This document shows positions 45,101 to 57,335 of a DNA stretch of 64,000 bases, in pieces. The notes under the pieces are model-generated. The model worked only from the letters and a program-made list of their open reading frames with translations. It had not been told where the DNA came from and made no database searches. Made by a program: the position numbers and the translations under genes. The stretch is from Undaria pinnatifida (taxonomy: Eukaryota > Sar > Phaeophyceae > Laminariales > Alariaceae), in contig JABAKD010000011.1 in the NCBI GenBank assembly GCA_012845835.1, positions 312,501 through 376,500 of the forward strand, written 5' to 3'. Numbering within the stretch: position 1 is the first letter of the stretch; each line of letters starts with the position of its first letter.

Positions 45101-48100
45101 GTATACATACAGGTGTTTTGCGGACGGGAGTGATATTTTTTACAGAGAAACTACACACCAAGAGGCGTCTGTGATTTTTATCTGTGTCATCGTTGTTGCA
45201 GCATTAGCAGTACTATTATGTCTGCCTTCCGATATTTCAATGTGCAGCGTATAGTACGTGTGTCAATCGCAAATAATTGACGAAGAAATAGCAGTACACA
45301 AAAAAAGAATATGCTTAGTAACGCAGCTTGCAAAGATGAGTATCGACCCTAAATTTGTCGAGGTCGCAGCTGACGTTGTTAGAATAATGCTATAAAATAA
45401 CGACATCCCCAACCAAATTTGACGAACAAAAACCATCCCAAAACCAAAAAAAAAAAGCCAAAAAACGCCCCTGCACATCTCATTCGTCAAACAGCGACTG
45501 AGCCCCCCTCTTCTGCAGCGGTATTATCATTTTACGTTTTACGAAACGTGTGAATGTGCTAAATTTTTCGGAACAGCATCCCGCACTTTCATGGCCACAT
45601 TACTTGGTCGCACTAGATGCACATATTTTTTTTGCTCATCCCCATCTACTTTCTTCGTTCTCCTTTCTCCTTTCTCCCTCCCTAGGCCTAACTCAGATCA
45701 GGGGTCAATATAAGCAGGTTCGGCCCCCCCCCCCCTCCCCCCCCGCCACTACACGGTGTACGCGCCTTCGTTTTTTATCGCAAGAAGACCGCTTCAGCCT
45801 AATATTTCCTCGCCGACTCGCATCGAATATAGTCTACTCACCCACGCTGGTGTTAATAGACGCTCGATTCTTTCCATTTATGTTGTAAATACTCTCAAAA
45901 GTCTACTACATACAGGTGTGGGTGTGATGCGGCACGACTTCACGCCACAACTCCTGGAAAGCCTTTTTTCCGACAAATTTACTTGGAGCTAGTATACGCA
46001 AGGATTTGGGGGCCCTAAAGCGGTCAAGTGTTGAGGAATTGGTGGGCTATTAGTCCGTTTGACCACTTGCAAAAGGTTAACCAATAGCTTACCTTACCCA
46101 AACTAAGCCTTATTACATAATGCTTTCCCCCCCTGAAACGGCGGGATAGCAGGTCGGCCGGATCTACGGGCCGCGGACCTGTCAATATCCAAGCGGTTTC
46201 ATTTCCTGGGGATACCGGGCGGAGGGTATTTTTCAAGTTCGACATGGGGGGAAAGCCTGATAAAGTTTACTGGTATTAGTATTGTGGATGGTGGGATTCG
46301 AACCCACGACCCCAAAAACCCATGGTCCTGCCGACGACGCCATTTGTTTAGGAATTGGTGGGGTATTAATCCGTTTGACCACTTGCAAAAGGTTAACCAA
46401 TAGCTTACCCAAACTAAGCATTATAACATAAGTCATCACCTAGCTATGCATATATATATTAGTGAGACTAATATCATACCATGTAGTTAGTTGATTTACG
46501 GAGGTGCCGACTATCCGACTCATCGTGTTTCCATACTTGCAGGAAGGACTGTTCAATGCGTTGTGCGCCGCTTTCTGTATTTTGGGCGTGCCGAAGGGCT
46601 GGTTTGGCTCGCTTCCCTCGCCTGGCTTTTGGTCGGCACGTCGGCTGGCCATCAGCTTGCTTCGGCAGCAGACTTGCCGACTAAAAATTTCACAAATAGT
46701 TGGCTAACAGCGCGTCCCGATTAGTTTTTTAGTAATGAAATCCTGCCGAATCACAGCTCTACGACAGCTCCGATCCACGTGGGACTCGATCCCGAAAACT
46801 AACGCTATTAATGGAGGCACACGACGGTAACCGCTACACAACCGGGGCGACATTATCCCAGCTTGTTCGATTGTTGTTGTTAATACCTTCATATCTGGTA
46901 CTAGACTATGGCCTTATTGTTAAGAAATTATAGTTCGCGGGGGGGGGGGGGGGTGGGGGGGGGGCGTGCAAGGGGGAGGGGGGAATGTCTAGAAGGTACT
47001 GGTCCGTTTGGCCACTGGTAATTGGTTAACCAATTACCAGTACCCAAAGTAAGGCTTATACGGGTGGCTACTTGTAACACCCCCCCCCCCTGGACCAGCG
47101 GGGTAGCAAGTCGGCCGGATATACATACGGGCGGACGTGCCAATCAATATCCACGCGGTTCCTATTCCTGGGGATGCCTGTGATAGGACTACTCTTCAGT
47201 GAGAAGACTACTCTTCAGGGAAAAGACTACTCTTCAGTGAGAAGACCACTCTTCAGTGAGAAGACTATTCTTCAGGGAGAAGACTATTCTTCAAGCTCGA
47301 CATGGGGGGAAGAAAGCCGTAAAAGTTTAGTACTGATGGATGGTGAGCTTCGAGCCCCTACCCACGACCCAGAAACCCACGGTCTGCCGACGACGCCATG
47401 TGTTAACCAAGGAAAAGGTATTGTCAATATAGACTAGTCCGTTTGACCACTGGTAAAGGTTATAAGGTTAACCACTATTATAGTGAGCTGCCCAGGTATC
47501 CGGCCTACCCTGCTATCTCGGCGGTCCAGAGGGGGAGGGCGTTTCATGGCTTCGTTTCGGCAGGCAATTGTTTAGCCATTCACCAGTGGTCGAACGGACT
47601 AGCACCTTCTAAATATTATACCAGGTAGTTCCTTCACATGTTACGAGTACTACTTTACTTTGCTGCTGCTATTATTACTCTTTGACGCAGGTGCCGATAC
47701 AATCAGCCGTGGTTTGTAACATGCGAAGCGTGATCATTATATAGAACACAACAATTCGTGTTATCATTAACGAGCTGGATGTATGTGGCCTCGAATATTT
47801 AATTCAACAATAAACGGGTCCCGCCAACCGTACTCTATGCCTGGTACACGGGGTATGCTGCTACAAAACATACAACAGTCAATCCATGCATTATATCTGC
47901 TATTATGATATTAATTACGAAGTGTTTCCTTGCTCGTAGCCGTTGCCTTTCCGCCCACTCTTGTTAAAATTGCTACGTACGTTACACGAGTTGTTCACCA
48001 GGCATTGTATGTAGTCACAACAATCCCTTTGGGACTGGAAAGGAGAAACAAAAAAGTCGGAACAACAGAAAATTACTGTTGTGGTTAGTATAATAATAGT

Positions 48101-51100
48101 GTTGTACCAGGTATGACCATCCGGCAATGATATCTAGATGTGCAGCATGCATGATGAGCTTTCAGCCTTAATGATTGTCAGAAAAGTACAGGAGGAGCAA
48201 AACCAAGGGAAACACATGACGCCTAAAACAGGAAAGCATGATGCATGTACTGTAATAGATAGAAAGCATGGACTCTACGTTGATTGATGACGATTATGTT
48301 GTAGTCTATATTTTTCATTTTTTGTAATATATGGTTACAGCATAATCGTCGTCCACACAGTCATAGGCACTCTTTTTCTTTTTTTTTGCAGTATTATGTG
48401 TAGAATGATAGCTAGAATGATAGGGGATGGATGTACCCTACGTGCTGAACGACACACGCGAGGCGCGGCATGTTGGTGGTGCTTGTGCTGGTTGTGTTGG
48501 TCGTTCGTTGTACGCTCTGTCCCTAGAGGTTGGAACAGACCGTACATGATATCGTCTACTCGTCGACTGTTAGCTCGCCATACAGTACAGTACAGTACAG
48601 TACAGTACAGTACAGTACAGAGTAGTGTGGCCCCGCCGTCAACAAGACAAAAAAACGCCTCCTCCGCAGAGCTGTATTAAGCAAACCTCCAAACCTTATT
48701 ATTGTGACACCAATTCCTCAACACATCCAATAATTCCTCCACTCAATCTACGTATGTACCGGTATATATTAATGTAGAGATTATTGTCGTGGCGCCCGCC
48801 GCTGAGCACGATTTCTTGGTCCGAATGACTTTTTACTCAATAATATCGGTAGTAGCATTTCTTGGTTCTTGCCGATGTAATAGTGTGCCTAAGTCTTGGT
48901 ATCCCATTTCCTTTCTGTGGCTGTGTTCTGTGCTGCGCTTGGGCCCCCATGACAAAATTCTGCGGCGACTACTTCTAATACACGTGGTACTGTATTAATT
49001 ACTTATTAATAGGGCGACAACTTTCAGGAAACTGAGGAAACTGAGGAAGGTCAGGAAACTGAGGAAGGTCGCTCCGAGCGCGCGCGCGAGCGATCGACGC
49101 ATATGCATACACACATATATAGAGAGAGAGATGCGCCTCGAAGCATATATCATGTCACACCATGGTCGGTCATGTTTCAATAGCTATGATGTTTCGCGCG
49201 ACATATTATACGCTGTGACTATATTGCTCTTCTCGTGTTTAGGTGTAATGCCGCCTGCAAACGTGGCCGGATGGGAAGGACAAAATAGAAATAATGTCAG
49301 AATGGAATGACTTATTTATTGTGTAAGGCAGACGGTTTTTTCATGCAGCAAGAAAGCAAACATTCTTTCCGTCGAACGAATTAATCAGTTTTTTTTCGTC
49401 GCGACAACATGTCGTCGGCACACAACAAAAACATACAAAATGTCGTCGACACCACTTTTCTTTTGTGTGCCAGCATCATCATTCTCACTCATTATTGTGT
49501 GCAGTGAAAGATATAAGGCAGTGAGAGATATAAGGCAGGCACATTCTATCCGTCGAAAATGTTGACCAGCTATTGGCGAGCGGCACAGTAGTGCACCCAA
49601 TAATATGTACCACAGGAAGGATACAAGTCTGGTAGATGTCAATGCGTGAAAAAAGTGATGATAAGATAAAAGTCAAAATGTTAAAACAGCGCAGTGCAAT
49701 CCGGTCGCCCCGGTGGTCTTCTTGTGGTTATCCTCGAATACTACTCGCAGCAGCGTTGGTCCTTGAGTTCGATCCCCACCGTGGTGAGATTTTTATTTTA
49801 TTTGCAAAAAAAGCAAAAAAATGATCAATAAACTGCTGAGAGCGCTTAGCAGAGTGGGTCAGGTACAATTCGATGCGAGTCGACAAGGGAAGAAAATGCT
49901 GGATTACCCTCGCGATAAAAATGATAAAAATGAAGGCGTTATTATACCGTAGTGGGGAGGGGCGAGGGGGGGCCGCTGTGTGATCCCGGATCTGAGTTTC
50001 TACTAGGAAGCAGCGCGAGAGAGTAATGCGAGGATAATAAATGGGATGAAGAAAAAAAAAAAGTGCTGTCCGTGGTCGCCACATACATGGTGTCGCTGGT
50101 TCAACGACCATCTTCGCCACAACAAAAAAGGGTCGTCAGTACAGCAGTGTTGTTTTTGCAACATATCGGCATCACTTACTTGTTAGTGGTATGTATGTTC
50201 GGCAGACATTCTTTCCGTCGGAGTACCTTTTTTTTCGTCAACTTTTCGCGCGAAGCACGCGGTACAATTACTGATGTGAACCATCGTCATGAGTGAGTGT
50301 CGGCTATGTTCCAAGTCTATCCACGCCATGTCAATCACTGTCCGTCGTCAAGCACAAAGAAAGACGTGTGGTCGGTACGATATAGTAGTAACGAAAGCAT
50401 GGTCGTCGCAGCTTCGTCGTCGCCCTCCAAAAATGATTGTCGTCGGCGGTACCTGTATAACGAACGCTTTTTTTGTGTCCACTGGTTGGTATTGGCGTCG
50501 TCAGGCAGACGTAAAAAATGGGGGTTCCATCGATCGATGTCGCAAAACGTATGTACCACTGCTGATGTAAGGATTACTACTAGTGCTGTAGTTTGCCTAA
50601 TGTTAAGGTATGCTATTGGTTACCCTTTGGCAAGTGGTCAAACGGATTAATACCCCACCAATTCCTTAACAAATGGCGTCGTCGGCAGGACCATGGGTTT
50701 TTGGGGTCGTGGGTTCGAATCCCACCATCCACAATACTAATACCAGTAAACTTTTTCAGGCTTTCCCCATCCATGTCGAACTTGAAAAAACTCTCCCCCC
50801 GGTATCCCCAGGAAATGAAACCGCTTGGATATTGACAGGTCCGCGGCCCGTATATCCGGCCGACCTGCTATCCCGCCGTTTCAGGGGGGGGGAGTGTTAT
50901 AAGTAGTTGTAAGGCTTAGTTTGGGGAAGTTATTGGTTAACCTTTTGCATGTGGTCAAACGGACTAATACCCCACCGATTCCTTAACACCAGCATGCAAT
51001 CACTATATTGTACGTTACAATTATCTGCGCGTCGAAACATGCGCGTAGCTTTTCCCAGCCAACCATCTTTATGAACAGCGGGCTTTTTTGGTTGATACTT

Positions 51101-51295
51101 CGTTGGAGATGCTGGAGGGCGGGGGGGGGAGGGGGCTCAGTCGCTGTTTGACCGACGAGATGCAGGGAGGGGCATTTACGTGTTTTGGTTTAGGAGGGTT
51201 TTTGATTCGTCGATGATGGTGATGACGTTATTTTATTAAGCGTCTTATTTTGCGCTGTTGTTTCTTGGTCATGTTTTTGCGATTGATGCACACGT

Positions 51296-51347
<52 letters not shown>

Positions 51348-54300
51348 GCTGTTGTTGTTGTTGTCACAATAACTCGCATAATCAAGCCCGTGGTCACAGG
51401 ACAGGCTCCAGTCACTCTTGTTATAAGTCTTAGTTTGGGTAAGCTATTGGTTAACCTTTTGCAAGTGGTCCAACGGACTAGTACCCCACTAATAACCTTA
51501 ACACTCAGGAGTGGAGGGATACCCCAGGGACAAAGCACGAACCAAAGGTGGTACACGCATATCTGGTATATCATAGCTGACGCAATTCATGCCCCGACGA
51601 ACTGTATGCTGAAAATTGCAATGTCGGATGGCAAATATTATCCCAATAATATTAATAAAGATATGTTTTCCCTTTGGGTCTTCAGAGGAAAAAACATAAT
51701 CGCAAAAACGCAACGATCGCAGCATCAACACTAATACCAAGCGACCCGGGCATTCGCGGCACAGTATCAGACTACGATAATAGATTGAGCACCCGGACTC
51801 AATGCGAAGATTTGCACGACACGTGCGCTGACACGGCGGGGGACCATTTTGTAACAACAACAAAATAAAAAGTTGCAAGGACCATGGCACTGGAACGTAA
51901 CTGTGAAATTAAAGGTGGGGGACACAGAGTGCCCCCTGCAGGTCTGCCAATTGATCAGGTCCTCGGAGAGTACTCACTTTCGTTCCTTCGTAGAGATGTA
52001 GCTTTATTCGTTTCCACCAGAGCCCGGGATAGCTTCTGAGATCGGAGGCGCGTGCCTCCGATCTAATTCCTAACTTCCCCGCATATAAACCGCCAACCTT
52101 ATCATACGAAACCCATCCAAATGATCTTAAATTCGGATACCTACAGGCCTTTCGAGGCCGTATCTTAACACTAGCCCACCCTGATGAGTCGCATATGCAG
52201 AAATATGGGAGATTCGGGGAAACTCCGGTTCTACGAACTAGACCATGAGTCGAAGATGCGGCTCCTCAAACCCCACTCCCACACCTCTAACCGTCTGGCT
52301 ATGGAGCCAGAAACATGCGACAAGACGACTGGGACTTGCATCTGCCCCTAGCCATCCGTCCTGCCGTCGACGCCACATGTGAAATTAAAGGTGGGGGACA
52401 CAGAGTGCCCCCTGCAGGTCTGCCAATTGAGCAGGTCCTCGGAGAGTACTCACTTTCGTTCCTTTGTAGAGATGTAGCTTTATTCGTTTCCACCAGAGCC
52501 CGGGATAGCTTCTGAGATCGGAGGCGCGTGCCTCCGATCTAATTCCTAACTTCCCCGCATATAAACCGCCAACCTTATCATACGAACCCCATCCAAACGA
52601 TCTTAAATTCGGATACCTACAGGCCTTTCGAGGCCGTATCTCAACATAACGACCACAGTAATAGCTCGATCCCTGTATAGTGCGGGTTGAGTAGTGCCGG
52701 TTGCCTGCTACAGTGCCTGTGAAATCGCTTGGCAAAAAATAAATGGGAACAACAAGTAGATGCAGTACATGCGGATTAGTGCCGGTTGTCGTGATAGTGC
52801 TGGTATTTCCCTCTATAGTGCACATACCGCCACTATAGAGGGACCGCTACTGCTATTACTACTAATAATGAGAATCCAACGATACTGGACACCAGGGCGA
52901 AAGTAGGCGTTCAGCTTGTGGTGCGAACCCCCGCAGCCCCCCCCGGAGGGCTGCCGCAAGGGCCCCCGGAGGCCACCCGGAGGCCGTTTTGTATTTCATA
53001 TATATGCGTCAACATACTCAAAATGTGCTTCTGGCCCGCTTGATAAATCGTCTTTTGGACGTGGTGCCGGCTACCCTAGAACTTATGTTATGCTTTTTAC
53101 AAAATAAAACAAGGACCAAATGACGATCAATAAGCATCAGATATACTGTGAGGTACTTGCACAGGAGCCACAGCGTCCCCGGCCTGGTGTGCGTATGGAA
53201 CAGGTCCTCGTTTGTCACTAACCTGCGCGAAGCATTGTTGTAGTAGTAAGAAGAACAGCTTCATTTGTCCAATTCAGTTCTCTAATGGACTCTGATCAAG
53301 CAATCGGGCCTCGCCCTGAACAAAAAAGAAACGGCTCGGCCCAAGCGTCGCCCTGAACTCGAAACAAATCGCTCGGTCCAAGTCCCTTCCTGGATCCGAA
53401 AGAGACTACTCGGGCCAAGCCTCGCCCTGAGCCCTAAAGAAACCCCTTACCCTGTAGCCTACCACGCTACCACCACAGCCAAAAACATCTACTGTATCTC
53501 GTTCCTGTGTTGGTTACTTGTGTGCGCCTCACGGAGGCATCATCGAAAATGATAGCCGCTTCTCGGAGGATGTCATTCCACTTTTCGTGAGATGAGATGA
53601 ACGCCATCCTTCCTGTGTGGCCAAGAGGGTCGTGTCAAGAGCTCAAGGCGCGCCGCCGAAAGACCGTTGCGGGCGGAAGTTTTAATGCTGTTCTGAGCCG
53701 AGAACCCGCGCTCCCACCCGATGTGTGTGTGTGTTCTTCACATTAAACCGTTCTTCTACTCGTCGACATCCAGCACACCCAGTGTCCGTACTGATTCTTC
53801 ATGTACGAGTTGTTTGAGGCCTGCTTCGAGCTGTTAGAGGCCTACTTCGTCCTCAGGCGGAGGAAAACGGCAAAAATCCAATCTAATTCTCAAGGGAAGT
53901 GAAGTAGTGCGCGCAAAAAGAGGAAACCAGCCCCAAATATAGCACCTACGACCAAAATAACACAAAAACAAATTCGCCTACGGTGCAATGGGGCGTTCGT
54001 GGTGCCAGCCGCACCCTGCCTTCGGCGCGTTTGCGGTGAAAAAACGGCATTTACGACGAATTTTAAAGAAAACGTGCGCCCCAGCTCCACATTTGACCGC
54101 CTATTTCACGTCCTGCTCGATGCTTCCACAACAAACTATGGAGCTCCATGAACCATTAAAACGTAAACAAAAAAATGATTGCAAGAATGGCTACCCCTGT
54201 AATCTTGTATGATAATCTAATACTCCAGTATGATCTAATATGATCTAACATGATCTAATATGATCTAATATGATCTAATAGGATCTCATATATATGATCA

Positions 54301-57295
54301 AATAGGATCTTCTACAATCTAATAGGATCTTACATGATCTACAATGATATATCTCGTAATATTATGTGATGTGATCTGCAGTGTAGTATGATCTATTAAA
54401 AATATGATCTAATATGGTATAATATGATATACGCCGATCGCCCCGGTGATCTAGTGGTGAAGCTGTAACAGTGCTAAGGATGGGTTCAGCCGTACGAATC
54501 TATCAAATCTATCGGTACGGACAATTTTAATTTGACAGAGAGACCAACTGCCGAGAGAGCGCTTTATAGCGTGGGTATTGGTACAATGTAATTCGACGCA
54601 AGTCGACGAGGGAGGAAAGGGCTGAAGTCTTCTCGAAATAAAAACGATCGCGCGTACCGTAGTGGGAAGGGGGAAGAATAGCCTGCTTATTAGTGACCCC
54701 GGATATGAGCTACTCGCACGTCTAGGGAGGGAGAAGGACAAAGACAAGGACAAAGACAAAGACAAAGACAAAGACAAAGACAAAGACAAAGACAAAGACA
54801 AAGACAAAGACAAAGACAAAGACAAAGACAAAGACAAAGACAAAGACAAAGACAAAGACAAAGACAAAGACAAAGACAAAGACAAAGACAAAGACAAAGA
54901 CAAAGACAAAGACAAAGACAAAGACAAAGACAAAGACAAAGACAAAGACAAAGACAAAGACAACGACAAAGACAAAGGCAAAGACAAAGACAAACACGAA
55001 CACGAACACGAACACAAACACAAAGACAAAGACAAAAGACAAAAGACAAAGTGCATAGAAAGTAGGTGGGAGAAACAAAAAAACTAGAATGGTGTAATAT
55101 GGTACATACAGTAGCAGGAGCCTGGTACATTGTCGCCCCGGCCCTGGGGTACGAAAAGGGCAGGGACTGCTCTATTGATTGGTTGTATTTTAGGTTGTAT
55201 ATCACTATCTAGTACACACCGCTTATTCACTTACTAAGTGACTATGTGAATAAATGTATAAGCGACTCTAATTGATTAATTAACTACTTCCGAAGTATGT
55301 GATTAAACGACTAAGTGATCTGGTGGATAGTATCCACTAGACTGCTTAACCACTTTCTGAGTGATTGTGCCCACTAGATCACTGGGCCACTGAGTAAGTG
55401 ACTACGTGGTCTAGCAGATTAATGCCATACCCCCAACCAAACCCTGGTACCTTTGGGCTCGTAGCATCAATCCGTCACAGCGGCATTGGTGTTCGTGGCG
55501 AACCCCTTGCTACGCACTGCTCGATGGGAAACCAAAAACCTTCGAGCACGAAAAAAAAAAACATCCCAGTGAGAGTTAACGATCATGCCCTCACTTCAAC
55601 CCGCTCACATCAGGCTCAAGAAACGGACAATCTACCCACCAATGTTATAAGGCTTAGTTTGGGTAAGCTATGGGTTAACCTTTGGCAAGTGGTCAAACGG
55701 ACTAATACCCCACTAAATACCTTAACAAATGGCGTCGTCGACAGACCATGGGTTTTTTGGATCGTGGGTCCGAATCCCACCATCCACAATAATAATAAAC
55801 TTTTTTAGACTTTCCCCGTGTCGAACTTGAAAAAAACTCTAATACCCTCCCCGGGGTATCCCCAGGAAATGAAACTGCTTGGATATTGACAGGTCCGCCC
55901 GTGGATCCGGTCGACCTGGTATCCCGCCGTTTCAGGGGGGAAGAGTATTATAAGGCTTAGTTTGGGTAAGCTACTACTGTATTGTTGGTTAACTTTTTGC
56001 AAGTGGTCAAACGGACTAATACCCCACTAATGCCTTAACACCAAGCAATAGTCACCTAGCAATCAATCACTTGTGTCAAAGCACTATTTGACTATTAATA
56101 AGTGGTCTATCTTGCGGATAGTGCTATATAACCAACAGGCTGGAGAAAACGTGCGAATGATATTTAGTGTCATTGTTTGTTGCTGTCCGACCATAAGCCA
56201 CATGTCATCGTCACCTTCAACGCCGACCACTCATCATAAATATTCACAAAAACATTCACAAAACACAGTTGAACATAAAACACGAAGGATAGATCAGATC
56301 AGATCCCTATTGATGATCTATATATGATCTATAGATGATCTGTGTCTTTTAGGGCAGATAAATCCCTGGCCTATATGATCCGTATGGCCTGAATAGGTAA
56401 CGTTGCAAGGTGGGAGCCGTATGATCTGCGTGACCTAGAACATTTTTCATTCCTGGGTTGGAGCTGTCCTACACAGATCCTGCACAGCATACCATAACCA
56501 CAGCTGTAGCATCTATATGATCTCTATTATCAATATTATCTATAGATCATATATGACATATACGGAGTATGATCTATATGATCTATATGATCTATATGAA
56601 CTTTATGATCTATATGATATGTATGATATGTATGAACTATATGATCTATATGCTCTGTATGATCTAGATCGTCATATGCCCTTTGTGTGAAACGTTCACA
56701 GAAGTATGTGGAAGAAAACGCAATAGGATAGAGGGAGGGAAGGAGTGCCTGCTGTGCTCCCTCGGACCTGAGTTACGACGGCGGAGAGAGTAGCTGAAAA
56801 ACTGCAAAGATAATAGATGGGGTGGGGAAGGGAGGGAAGAGGAGCGCTTGCTGTTTGATGTTTGATATGTCACCCCCGGATTTAAGATACCCAAAAGTCG
56901 GGAGGGGGAGGGGGAGGGGGTAGGAGTTCCTGCTATGTTACCCCGGATCTGAGGTACGACGACGGAGAGAGGTGCTTAAAAACTCCAAAGATAGGAGATG
57001 GGATGGGGAGGGTAGGGGGGAGGAGGGCCTGCTGTTTTGATAAATGTGACCCCGGGTCTGAGGTACGAAAAGTGCGGGAGCTGGAGGAAGAATGCAAAGA
57101 TAATATCGATAGACGCGGTGGAAAACAAATACTTCAAAGTATTAGGTTCCACGTGCATCTTGAACTCTTGATCACGCCGTCGGAAAGAATGCCTAAAAAG
57201 TAATGGCAATACTTCGTATAATAATGTATTATTAGTATAAAAAGGTTGTAATCCATGTGTTATCTACTCACTACTGCTGTCAATTCACGTACGAC

Positions 57296-57335
<40 letters not shown>

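Noticed and set aside
50696-50735. A genuine tRNA gene at the GGGTTCGAATCCC block
   Set aside because: The acceptor stem does not pair and the same block is present in all TRIM-A copies, so it is part of the element.
54210-54430. Telomere-like or centromere-like array
   Set aside because: Short, degenerate and AT-rich units with no telomeric unit (TTAGGG or TTTAGGG) anywhere in the window.
54451-55205. Lys-Asp, Leu-Ser, Leu-Cys and Val-Phe repeat proteins
   Set aside because: Translations of (AAAGAC)n; no start context, splice sites or unique flanks.
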